This document shows, one piece after another, positions 35,561 through 47,055 of a DNA stretch of 64,000 nucleotides. The notes below the pieces were generated by a model, which ran no database searches, was not told the DNA's origin, and was given only the letters and a program-made list of their open reading frames with translations. The translations under genes were made by a program, and so were the position numbers. Location: positions 1 to 64,000 of the forward strand of contig JAYKKR010000002.1 in the NCBI GenBank assembly GCA_036971615.1, in the 5' to 3' direction. Source of the DNA: Amyloporia xantha (taxonomy: Eukaryota; Basidiomycota; Agaricomycetes; Polyporales; Adustoporiaceae). The number at the start of each line of letters is the position of its first letter. Position 1 is the first letter of the stretch.

Positions 35561-35790
35561 AGCATTGCTACGCCATTCCATCTGCAATGTGTGAATGCTC
35601 TAGTTGGAAGTGACGCAGGAAGCTTGTGAACGGATCCGGATAGGGCTGGTCGGCTGTCGAAGACGTGAAGTGAAAAGAAAAACAGAGCGCGATGGCCCGG
35701 GGACGGTTGAGAAACGAAACGATCGGAAATGATGTGCGGGTACTCCGAGTGGATTAACAAGAGGATCACACCTCCAGGTCTAAGGTATGA

Positions 35791-37163
35791 TCACGAAACG
35801 GATTGTAGAGCATCGAGCTCCTCGTTCGGTGTGGAAATCTGCGTGATAGCAGGTGTGACCGGCTCCTGATCGATTTGCAATCTGGCAGGGATGGAATGCA
35901 AACTGTAAATCAGCTAGATCAATGCTATGAGGATTGAAAACGCACCGCAAAATGCCTCGCTCACACAGCCGAGGCATGTGGGACGTCACCTGCGGCCACA
36001 ATTCCCATGCCCGAGCTTTGTGTATAGGACTATACCGAAAGTCCAAATTAAGTATAACCTCTTGAAGGTTTGAAAAAGTAGGGAGAGAAGACAGAACGTC
36101 ATCCAGCCGGGCACAGCAGTCTGATCCAATTCTTGCCACAGTCGTATCCGCCGGTGAGTCATATTTCATCGAGAAGAAAATTATCACTGTCTTGATGGTA
36201 TCGGATGTGACTTGAGAGAGACACTGAAATAGCGAGTCGTAGTTAGTACTTTCGCAGGCGTTGTAGTGACCCAGGATGAGGTTGATAAGTCTTGAACTAG
36301 GAACAAGGCTGAGACAGACTGCATCAGGAAGTAAATCAGGGATCAACATCGTTCCGTCAATAGAAGGATAGGGACGCACAGCGTTCTGCCCTTTCAGCAA
36401 TCTGATCGGTTACGCGTCCCATACCAAAGCTCAAACCCAATGTACTCAGTGATGTGCCCGCAGCATCCACCAATGCCTGAGCATTTACGGGAGGTTCAAT
36501 ATGATCATATTCCAAATGCAGTTCATCCAAGCGGGGAACGACACCAGCAGTGAGCAAGAGGTTCGCAATGCCAGTCATTGAGGCCCCACTGCCTAACAGT
36601 CCCAACGACGATATCCACTCTGGCCACTTTGCAAATGCCGGACGAGCAGACCCATGCTCCGGGAAGGACAGATTTCTGCAGTAGAGCTGTTTGAGATTTG
36701 GGAAACAGCAGATGAGCCGACGTAGCGTGGTGATCGACGGGAAGCTGACACCATCGAGCATGAGGTATGTGATTGTAGAGAATGCCGAGAGATAGAGGAA
36801 GATGCGCGGTGCCATGTCACAAGCACGCCATTCAGCATTCATTATCCACAGCTGATCCACCCGCGTCCATCGGCCTGCTAACATCGCAGCGAACGTGCTC
36901 AGATGAGGGATCGGCTTATGTTCACCTAATCTGCTGCTGCCAAATACAGACACTCTCGATGGCCCCTTCCACAGATTTCGAATATCCTGTGCGGCCTGCA
37001 CAACCTCGTCTCGGTTGGGGAAGGCCATCTCGCTGGGCAGGTTATGCCGGCTTCTGGGTTCCCACGATTTGCAGACCAGCATGCATGTCACCAGCGTACT
37101 GTAGTCATTCTCTAGGCCATCGATGATGGAGTCCCAGATTTCGGGGGGAAGGATTGGCAACAT
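35791..37163 (-). CDS. F-box protein, copy 3 (intact)
   Basis: Exons 37163-36380, 36318-35946 and 35881-35791 sum to 416 codons including TGA (415 aa). The introns are 61 nt (GTGCGT...ATGCAG) and 64 nt (GTGCGT...CTGCCAG). The start MLPILPPEIWDSIIDGLEND puts the F-box at the very N-terminus as usual; the open frame continues upstream without similar conservation among copies. The body is a degenerate leucine-rich domain (IPHLSTFAAMLAGRWTRVDQ, TTLRRLICCFPNLKQLYCRN, VVPRLDELHLEYDHIEPP). The C-terminus ends ..TQISTPNEELDALQSVS. Probable role: substrate receptor of an SCF ubiquitin ligase, target unknown. Compared with copy 4 it has a different surface loop after the WKGPS motif (SSRLGEH against NGGTIDG). 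Confidence 0.85.
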
Positions 37164-37553
37164 GACGACTGCCGATTTGACCCGTGGTTCGAGACCGGAA
37201 TGGACAAATGAGGACGAATGAGAGCCTATATGACCCCCATTGAAGTCGATCGAGCAATACTTAAGTAGCTCGGACTTACGATGGATAGTAGGTAGACTTC
37301 TGAATACCCGCAGTTGCAAAATACTGCGCGATGGTTCTGAATCAGTGTGCACTGTGCAGAGAGCGCTCGCTAGCAATAACAAGGACGGCGGGAGGTGTGG
37401 GAAACTTGATGGGGAGGTGGGTGAGTCGCGACGAGATAATCGAAAAGAGAATGTAAACCGGACACTGGATGGAGAGTGGTAGTGTTGTACTCAGATGCAG
37501 GAGGAGGGTGAGATGCAGGGGTGCGGGGGGAGGATGCGGCGCACATGCAGGTC

Positions 37554-37561
37554 TATATAAG
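37554..37561. promoter_or_regulatory. TATA-like element upstream of F-box copy 3
   Basis: TATATAAG on the plus strand reads CTTATATA on the minus strand and could serve either direction. It lies 391 nt before the F-box ATG, so the leader would be long. The same element is at 47017-47024 in U5. Confidence 0.35.
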
Positions 37562-37578
37562 CTCGGGCCACTTTGACA

Positions 37579-37592
37579 TTGCCTCGAGGCAA
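37579..37592. promoter_or_regulatory. 14-bp perfect palindrome upstream of F-box copy 3
   Basis: TTGCCTCGAGGCAA is its own reverse complement. It sits 18 bp from the TATA-like element and recurs exactly in U5 (47042-47055), with a partial form (GGCCTCGAGGC) in U1 near 23848. This fits the site of a dimeric transcription factor, but there is no direct evidence of binding. Confidence 0.35.
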
Positions 37593-39598
37593 GAGGCGCA
37601 CAGGGGCAGTGGGGATCTGTACTCGTCGATCGAGCCTATCAAGATACAGCCTCAGCGCTCGGTTCTCCGCAACTCCGTGGTCGTTAATTATGAGAGGCGC
37701 GGTGCTAGGCTCTGCATAGGTCCGACCACTAACACAGCATCCCGTCACCTGCCCGGTGACCCTTGAGCTGTGAAATTCCTCAGACTAGTATTTCGATCGT
37801 CAACGCGCTCATCCCCTGTGTGAAGCACAGCCTAACGCATTCTTGCCCCACAGCAGCCTTGTGACAAAGAGCTCTCGCTTCAATGACCACAGCTGCCCCA
37901 TCGGCTACCGAAAATGCATACAGCCAGACCGAACAACACTCCGCCTCATCTACTGACCAACGGAAATCAGTCTTTGAATGTTTGTCTCCCAACTCCAAGA
38001 GCTCTCGTATCAACGCAATGCTGACACGACGATGTGGCGAGTCGTTGACATCTGGTGTCCCTTTCGCAGCCATCGCGCACTGACTTCACGTTCATCGATC
38101 GTCTCATCTCCGGTAGAGGAGACACGGCTATATCGCCGTATAGATATTTTATGGATTCAATTGTGAGGAAGACCGAACATACACGCACCAATCGTCACGT
38201 ATGTTATGAACCACGCCACCTACGTACCTCGACTCGGTGAATGTGTCCCTGTACCAAGTTCAGGGTATATATAGATCTTCCCGTCGGCCACACGCATCCC
38301 ATAAGAAGAATCCTGAGAACAAAGTTCAGTGGTGTATCGGCATACATGCCAGAGTCGACAGTGCATACTCACAACGGCTGGGGACCTTCGCATGTGTGAG
38401 GATGTGCAACGTACGATGCACGCTACCTGCACGATACACTACTCAAGCAGACCTCGCAATTAACCACGCTCGCGCAGCTGTCAGTCGAGGATCGTCCCGA
38501 CATAGGTAGTGGTAGCAGAGTCGAAGTTAGCAGAACTATGGCAGGATAGCCCGACGGCGCAGACTCCGCTGACTGTACCAACTCACCGAACTCGGTCACT
38601 CTACCGCGCTAAGAACGTCGGGTCCGCCGGAGGCTGCGTAAACGGCACATGGTCTGACCTTGATCAGCTCTGCCTGCTGCACTCCGTCATCGTATGATAG
38701 TGACCAGTCCCCCCTCCTTCATATACGTTCCCTTGTGGCATATCCAGCATGGAAGGCCTGTTGTACATGCCGTACGACACGGAGTAAGCGACACTTCAAT
38801 TGGCTGCTGATATAAAGGTCGCCTTCCGTGCGCCGTGATATGTGCGACGGAAATGAGAGTCGTTTTCCTGAGCAGTTTGACAATGTTTCACGGCTGAACG
38901 AGTGCCAGAGACCGCAAAACGCACTCGGGTCGTATGCGAAAGTTATACAACGATGATCGGTTACGACCCAGTGACCTGAGCATCGCGGGAGCGGATAGAT
39001 CCAGGAGCACGCGTATGACATTTCAGGAGACGCTGCATGTACGGAACGACACTGGCATGCGGACATAAAGCTAAGAGGGGAGAACGGCATGTACGTACGT
39101 AGGTCATGGTGTCCTAGTCTGCGGGGCGCATACAGCGAGAAAGATGTGGGACAGTCCACATTCACGACGATATGTTGAGAAGACTAGAACGGAACTAGCA
39201 TCTAGATCAAAGTATGAAGGTGGGTAGGCCAGAGCGGGAGAATGGAAGAGCTGTGGGATAGAGAAGGAACGGTCGGTAGGTCTATAGGCATAGAAGAATG
39301 AAAACGTAGAATATGCAGCGATATGATAGCTTCTAGCGATGGCGCTGACGCAGAAGCGGCAGGCGTCGAGGGACGAGAGAGTGGTTCATGGAGGCGTCAA
39401 GAAATTTAGCACAGCCGAGATCCAGGTCCAAGGCATGCAGATAAGCAACAGATAATCATCAAGCTGGCGAGTCCTCGAGGTTGATCTAGCTAGAAACGAC
39501 TTGCACGGAACGAGAGGACACTGTAGCCTATGTAAGCCTCACTCTGGACGATGGCCACGACGCCCGACGCCCGTTGGTGGGACACGTGGTCCCGATCA
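37593..39598. repeat. U3 right part (X-type spacer)
   Basis: Very close to 47056-49027 and related to 28770-30946. It carries the CTATATCGCC(G)TATAG element near 38130 and the junction box 39555-39598. No supported gene. Confidence 0.65.
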
Positions 39599-42500
39599 CT
39601 GGCATGCCGATCGCGATGATGACGTTAGGCATTTCTCCCTCTGTTAGCTGTTGTTTACGCTGCGATGCCACAGACGTACTCTGGAAGCTTCACTGGCTCT
39701 ATCCTTCCCGTGTTCTGCATATATAACACCATGACATCAGCAGCCCCCAAACGCGCCGTTAGGTGTACGTCAGCACTGTGTCTGATATCAGCTCCGACTC
39801 TCTTAGCCTCAGCCCTTTCGTGTCTGTCGGCAATCTGCACCCATGCTATTTCACATCGTCTTATCCCAGTCGATTATTCAAGAAAAACTCAATCTGAAAA
39901 TGATGACTAACACTCACTGGGATATTATTAAAGGCCGCCGTATCATAATGAGCGTGAGTAGCCACGCAAAGCTTGCTAAGAATACTCGAGCAGGCTGAGA
40001 CCTTCAACGCCGTCATGCCCACAGGCCTGAAGCTCTCCGCTTTATCCTTTTCAATCGTCAGTGACATTGGTATCATCTTCTGGCTGGTTTGTTCCTCCAA
40101 ACGTCTCTCACCGCTCTTTGGCGCCTTTTTCTTCTCCTCGTCGGTATGTTTCCTACGTATTGGTACGCTATATTTTTATCTGTCGCTGTATTCATCACCT
40201 AAAGGCTGCCACGCAGCGGTCATTCTCTCAAAAGAAAACATCACGTTTGGAAAGAGTGTACACACACAGCACGGTTGTATCCGCTGCAGTTGGTAGGCAC
40301 GGGTTCAGATATATCGGTACCCCCCTATGCTACCAGCTGCGCATACACTGCATATGTGCCTGAAGTTCCCCGAACGCGGCACGTCTGGCATCGCGCTGAC
40401 CACATCTTCAGTCCTCGCTTTACATACTCTGCCTCTCCACCCTACAGAGCGCTGCCAGTGCGATCCTCAGAAGAGTCACCTTCTCGATCCGTTATATTCC
40501 AGCGAATTTCTCGACGCGTAGCGTCACTACTCGTGTGTAGTCTGCTAGGTCAGCGACTCGAGTCGGAACTTTGTCCATCTCCAATCCGGCTGTCTTGGGC
40601 TGCGGCCTAGGAACGACGGGCCTCCGCCGTACAAAGTACTGCATAGGTTCTGAGATCTGACGGCATCCCCTGTATTTTACTGTCATCGCTCGTATGACTT
40701 GCAATCGGAAAACCACGTCTCCCATATACTTGTATGCGATCCGTCCCTCTCGAGATAGTCCTCCCCATGATTGCTCCCGAATAACGAGCACCGCATCCTC
40801 CAGCCGTTCATCTACTCCTCATTCCCTAGAGTCATCGGCATGGTGTGCGATTGTGCAGGCACTACTAGATACTGTGCCGTTCCGCGGCCTCCATTTCGTG
40901 CGTCCTGGTGTCTCCGGCGACCTGTCTCTTCTGTCAGGGTTCGTGCTGGTCGTAGCTTTCTTGTATCTTGGGTGTTTCTGACATGTCGACATCTCTGTGA
41001 AGATCAGTCCCGTTCAGAACTGGTAGGACTGCGGTGCAGGACAGACGCGGAAACGCTTGAATGACTTGTAGGAACGAGTCTGCATCCATATCCACTCATC
41101 GGGTATAAATACCAATGTCCGTACATTTGGCATCGTAAAGAAAATCGTACATATACGTAGCTATGATTCGCAGACTGTCAAACATGAAGTAAAAGTCCGT
41201 CGAAGATGAAAATTACGCCAGAAGTAACTACAGACACCCTAACAGATACTGTGAAACAAGTTTCATAAGGAACGAAGCTTCATACTTTACAGAGGAACTG
41301 CCGAAGGATGGGAATAGATCAATCAGGAAAAGACAAACATACAGAGTAAACGAACGTGCACCAGACAATGGTTCCCTTTGTAGAAACGTAGGCGAGGCGG
41401 ATAATGGCCGTCGTGATCTCCACTACACGGTTTCCCTCCGGGAGTGATTCCGTTCACCGGCCTGACAGCCATGCACGGTGTCGAGAAACCTTGTGGAGCA
41501 TTTTCACTTCGATCCATCTGCAATGCGTGCATGATGTAGTTGGAAGTAACGCAGAGATCTCGTGAACGAAGTGGACTAATGTGCTGACAAAGATGTGAAA
41601 AGAAAAACAGAGCACGATGGCGGGACAGTTGAGAGGAGATCTGAAGTGATGTGCACTGCCGAGGGGACTCCGAGTAGATCGACGGTGCAGTTCCTCAGTC
41701 TTGCGCCCCTCGCTTTTTGTCAGGGAGACATGGCTATATCGCCATATAGAAAACATTCTATGGATTCAACTCAGAATAAGCTCGAACATATGCGCACCGA
41801 TTTTCTCGAATAATAGTACCTGAATAAAGATACAGGAAATATGTCCGATGTTCGACTGTCGGTGCTCCGGATTCACGCTCACAGCACATAAGATTCCTAA
41901 GCGTAAGCTTTGAGAGTAATCAGCATAGCATAGCAGAGTCGCTAGTGCTTACCTGCAACAGCTGAAGCCCTTAGCGCGTGAGGACGAGAAGCGCATTGTG
42001 AAGGCTACTGGCAGTCGTCATCAGACTTTGTAGGACTCTTGGAGACGGTGAGACAGATGGAGCCTCCGAGACGTTAACCTCTCTCCAAGACAATTTCGGA
42101 ATCTGCCATCCGACGTAGCTGTAAACCGAGGGACATTCACGCATGAGCAGTGATGGGGAGTCGAACGTTCTGGCAGAAATATCGTAGGACGGTCGAGAGC
42201 GCGGACAACACCAACTCAAGCTCGGGCGCCACTCCACGCAGGCTAAGACCGGACAAGCGTTCGAAGCTGCGTACCCTTCGAAAGACTCTCATCGCAATGA
42301 TCGGTCATCCCTAGTAGAGCCGTCGTCACATGTCCAACAGTGAAAGCTTGTCGTATATGTCGCGAGGCACGGGAAGAATGACAGTCAGATTAGCGACGGA
42401 CATGAGAGGAGCGCAGAGCGACTACCGCGCGTGTCAATATGCACGATGGGATTGGAATGCGAGTGAGCTCATCCAGACCGTCAGTACTTCACGGTGGAAC

Positions 42501-43236
42501 GACCGAACAACAAAAGGCGCAGATCGTGAGGTGAGTGCTATGGAACAGACGTATGCTGATGATCGGCCAGGTAGTGTGATCAGAGTGACGCGTAACCGAT
42601 AGAGACAGAAGTACGAGTTTAGGTTGGATTGGAAACAAATGGATTGTACAGGTTGCCGCATGCCCGACACGACATGGGGACACCAAGTCGAGAGGGAAAG
42701 GAACAGCGCGTGTGTGTATCGCAATCTCCTGGCCTCTGAAGGATTAGCAGAAGTCCCAGACAACGGAACATCACAACAAGGAAGCTACACGAACCATGAC
42801 GAGAGGGGTCGCTAAATATGTAAGGCTAGGATATTGAAACACCGGCATGGATTCACCATGCCATGGTTATATCATGCTGTAGATACGACCAACCGGCAGG
42901 CGGGTCTAGCAGTAGTTGTGCTACGGCCAAGACGGCCGGAGGCAAGAGTGGGAGAGCGATACCCCAGTTATAAAAGCAAGATAGAATAACGGCGGAGTCG
43001 GCAATATAGAGCGGTAGTCTATAGGAGCAAATGCGAGTGAGCTTCAGAGCTAGCGCCGCGGCAGGAGAACTCGAGATGGCAGGTAGAACGGCCTCAGCGG
43101 GTTTGCAAGACGTAAATCGAGTCGGGTCCAAGTCCTAGGCGTACCATATGCAAGCGGGAGATGATGAAGCTGACGAGTCAACGACTTATCATGAGTAACC
43201 AGCGGCCAGGCTGGGTGGCACTGGCGTCGGCCAACG
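39599..43236. repeat. U4, short unit lacking the F-box gene
   Basis: 39600-40990 is a diverged W-type part; its right end still aligns with W (for example the CC(G)AATAACGAGCACCGCATCC block). 41440-41680 matches the 3' flank of the F-box genes. At about 41690 the sequence jumps straight into the X-type spacer (GAGACATGGCTATATCGCCA at about 41725). The whole F-box gene is missing, and the unit is about 2.2 kb shorter than full units. Hydrophobic plus-strand pieces such as TGLKLSALSFSIVSDIGIIF (about 40022-40080) suggest a decayed membrane-protein gene. Confidence 0.7.
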
Positions 43237-43276
43237 CCCACGACACCCGTCGGTGGGGCACGTGATCCCCGATCGC

Positions 43277-45050
43277 CCAACGATGACGTTCAAGTTCGCG
43301 TCGGGAGGCTTTCGTCAAGACCCGCCTGAGTCGAGACGGTCCTCTGCCTCTCCCAGGCCGTGCGCAGTGCCAGCGTCGACAAGTCACTAGTCAGCACCAC
43401 TGCCCTTACACACAACAAACCCCCTCGACTCCGTCACGGTCTGACATCTGCTTACTGCCTTAGCCATCCCTGCGTCTTTGCCAACAATATGCGGCTCTCG
43501 CGTTTGCGGCAGCGTCGCGTGTCCTAGTCGTCCGACAAGGACTCGACCTGATAATTCTACCTACGGCTATTGTACTCGTACTCGAACGAGGTGCTCCATC
43601 ATACACTCTGCTAGGAACACAGGGGCACTGTCCTTATCCCCTTGCTGGTACGTTGTCCCAGACTTAGGGTCCGTGCAACCCACCATATAACCATTCCATT
43701 CACTCATAGGTAAGTCTACTCCCTCCGGCATATGATCTTTGATATGGCACACATAACGAAAGCCCCGAAGGAGGGCCGCTCTTCCAGAAGACATCACGTT
43801 CGGAAAGAGTGAACTGTGATGGTACACACACCGTAGTCGCGGTGTTGTATCGGACATCGCTGGGCTCAATGTAAGATATATCAGTAACAAGACTCAGGTG
43901 CTCTGCGTTCCGAGTTGCACTCACAGTATATGTCTTGATCTCGGTGAGAGTTTGCTCCTGCCGTCATATCCCCACTCCTCAAGTTTTCAAATACTACGAT
44001 CTATAGCAGAGGAAGACTCGCACGAGAGCCTGGGTTTCCCTACACGATTTACTATTTCCATATGAATCGCTCAGTTCGCGTTGCTCATCGTGTTTGTCGT
44101 CCGCGAGGTCAGCGACTCCGGAGCCCTGGGATCGCGCGCACTCATCTTGATGGTTACCTACGCTCTACTCTGCTATTCCCTGGCACAGCGCGCTTTCGCC
44201 ACCGGAGCGCTGCATCCGATCCAGACCCTGACATTCTAGCATCCTTCCATATCCATCGCTGTTGCGCCTCTCATGTTACTGTGCTCGATTCGCCTGTTTC
44301 GATGACGGGAAATGGACCTCGTAGTAACTGCCCTGATCGCTGCTAGATGACGAGCATTAGATCCTTCAGCCGTCCACCAGGCTGCTCCTTGTCGCAGACT
44401 ATTTTGTAGTTTCCCTGCAATTGAGGTGCTTGCTATTGTATCTCTTGCCGTCTCTGGAGACCGCCTCTTTTGCAAGAGCCGCCAGCTTCGTATCAGTCGC
44501 GGCCTGCTTGCGTGATTCTAATGTGCCGACGGACGTCCCTCTAAGGATTAATTGATGATCAAAGCTTGCAGTACTCTAGGCAGGACAGACACAAACTCCT
44601 GGAAATGACGCGTAGGAGCAAGTCTGCGCATACACATGTCCACTCGTCGAGTAAAAATTGTGATATACATACATTCTGAATCGGACAGTGTATCGTACTT
44701 GTACATAACGGAGAATTACCGATGGTCGAACGCAAAACAAAAGATTTTGGAAGACAGAAATCATGTCAGAAGTGACTGGACACTCGAATAGATACTTGTA
44801 GAACGAGTCTCACTGGGAACGGAGCTTTATATTGTACACAAGAACTGCCCAATGATGAGAATAGATCAACGAGAAACAAAACATACGGAGTGAGTAAAAG
44901 TGCACAAGACAACAAGTTCCATTCATAGAAAAGCGGGAAAGGAGGACGATGGCCGTCGCGATCTCGACACAGTTTCCCTACTGGAGGACTATCGCCGTTC
45001 GCTAGCTCGACGAGCATGGACGGTGTCGTGAAGCTTTGGTGAGCATTGTC
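43277..45050. repeat. U5 left part (W-type), possible gene relic
   Basis: Close to 25181-26990. It keeps AALAFAAASRVLVVRQGLDL (about 43491-43550) and a second hydrophobic piece ALILMVTYALLCYSLAQRAF (about 44139-44197), in frames interrupted elsewhere. A segment present in U2 (about 25530-25600) is absent here. No supported gene. Confidence 0.5.
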
Positions 45051-45268
45051 ACGTCATTCCATCTGGAATGCGCGCATGCTTTAGTTGGAAGTGACGCAGG
45101 AAGCTTGCGAACGGATCCGGATCGGACTGATCGGCTGTCGAAGACGTGAAGTGAAAAGAAAAACAGAGGGCGATGGCGGGACGGTTGAGAAACGAAGCGA
45201 TCGGAAATGATGTGCAGGGACTCCGAGTGGATCAACCAGAGGATCACACCTCCAGGTCTGAGGTATGA

Positions 45269-46641
45269 TTACGAAACGGATTGTAGAGCATCGACCTCCT
45301 CGTTCGGTGTAGAAATCTGCGTGATAGCAGGTGTGACCGGATCCTGGTCGATTTCCAATCTGGCAGGGATGGAATGCAAACTGTAAATCAGCCAGATCAA
45401 TGCTGTGAGGATTGAAAACGCACTGCAAAATGCCTCGCTCACACAGCCGAGGCATGTGGGACGTCACCTGCGGCCACAATTCCCGTGCCCGAGCTTCGTG
45501 TATAGGGATAGTATACAGAAAGTCCAAATTAAGTATAACCTCTTGAAGGTTTGAAAAAGTAGGGAGAGAAGACAGAACGTCATCCAGCCGGGCACAGCAG
45601 TCTGATCCAATTCTGGCCACAGTCGTATCCGCCGGTGAGTCATATTTCATATAGAAGGAAATTATCACTGTCTCGATGGTATCGGATGTGACTTGAGAGA
45701 GACACTGAAATAGCGAGTCATACTTAGTACTTTCGCAGGCGTTGCGTTGATACAGGATGAGCTCTTGAAGTCTTGAACTAGGAACAAGGCTGAGACAGAC
45801 TGCATCAGGAAGTAAATCAGGGATCAACATCGTTCCGTCAATAGAAGGATAGGGACGCACAGCGTTCTGCGCTTTCAGCAATCTCATCGTTTACGCGTCC
45901 CACACCAAAGTGCAAACCCAATGTATTCAGTGATGTGCCCGCAGCATCCACCAATGCCTGTGCATGTACGGGAGGTTCAATATAATAATACTCCAAATGC
46001 AGTTCATGCAAGCGGGGAACGACACCAGCAGCAAGCAAGAGGTTCGCAATGCCAGTCATCGAGGCCCCACTGCCTAACAGTCCCAACCCCGATATCCCCT
46101 CTGGCCACTTTGCAAATGCCGGAAGAGCAGCCCCATGCTCCGGGAAGGACAGATTGTTGCAGGAGAGCCATTTGAGATTTGGGAAACAGCAGATGAGCCG
46201 ACGTAGCGTGGTGATCGAAGGGAAGCTGATATCAATGAGCACGAGGTGTGTGATTGTAGAGAAGGCCGAGAGATAGAGGAAGATGCGCGGTGCCATGTCA
46301 CAAGCACGCCATTCAGCATGCGCTATCCGCAGCTGATTCACCCGCGTCCATCGGCCTACTAGCATCATGGCAAACATATTCAAATGAGGGATCGGCTTAT
46401 TGCCATCAATTGTGCCGCCATTTACAGACACACTCGATGGCCCCTTCCACAGATTTCGAATATCCTGTGCGGCCTGCACAACATCGTCTCGGTTGTGGAA
46501 GGTCATCGCGCTGGGCAGGTTATGCCGGCTTCTGGGTTCCCACGATTTGCAGACTAGCATGCATGTGACCAGCGTACTGTAGTCATTCTCTAGGCAATCG
46601 ATGATGGAGTCCCAGACTTCGGGGGGAAGGATTGGCAACAT
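45269..46641 (-). CDS. F-box protein, copy 4 (intact)
   Basis: Exons 46641-45861, 45799-45424 and 45359-45269 sum to 416 codons including TAA (415 aa). Introns are 61 and 64 nt with the same borders as copy 3. An alternative acceptor 21 nt upstream in intron 2 keeps the frame. F-box: MLPILPPEVWDSIIDCLEND, then TLVTCMLVCKSWEPRSR. Leucine-rich-like strands follow (TTLRRLICCFPNLKWLSCNN, VVPRLHELHLEYYYIEPP) and the conserved tail ..TQISTPNEEVDALQSVS. The frame is open to 47064 upstream, but that extension is low-complexity and not conserved with copy 2, so I prefer the methionine at 46641. Differences from copies 2 and 3 are concentrated in the leucine-rich loops, as expected for a changing binding surface. 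Confidence 0.85.
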
Positions 46642-47016
46642 AACGCCTGCCGATTTGACCGGTGGTTCGAGACCGGAATGGACAAATGAGGATGAATGAG
46701 AGCCTATATGACCCCCATTGAAGTCGATCGAGCAATACTTAAGTAGTTCGGACTTACGATGGATAGCAGGTAGACTTCTGAATACCCGTAGTTGCAAAGT
46801 ACTGCGCGATGGTTCTGAATCAGCGTGCAGTCTCGTAATCGTTGCTGGAAAAAAACAATAACGGCAGGAGGTGTGGGGAAATGGTGGTGGGTAAGTCTTG
46901 AAGGGAGAATGTAAACTGGATGCCGGATGGAGTGTGGTAGTGCGGTAGTGCGGTACCGTAGATGCAGGAGGAGAGTGAAGATGCGGGATGCGGGGGGAGA
47001 ATGCGGCACGCAGGTC

Positions 47017-47055
47017 TATATAAGCTCGGGCCACTTCGACATTGCCTCGAGGCAA
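47017..47055. promoter_or_regulatory. TATA-like element and 14-bp palindrome upstream of F-box copy 4
   Basis: TATATAAG (47017-47024) and the perfect palindrome TTGCCTCGAGGCAA (47042-47055) repeat the arrangement in U3 with the same spacing. The region lies about 380-410 nt upstream of the F-box ATG. Confidence 0.35.
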
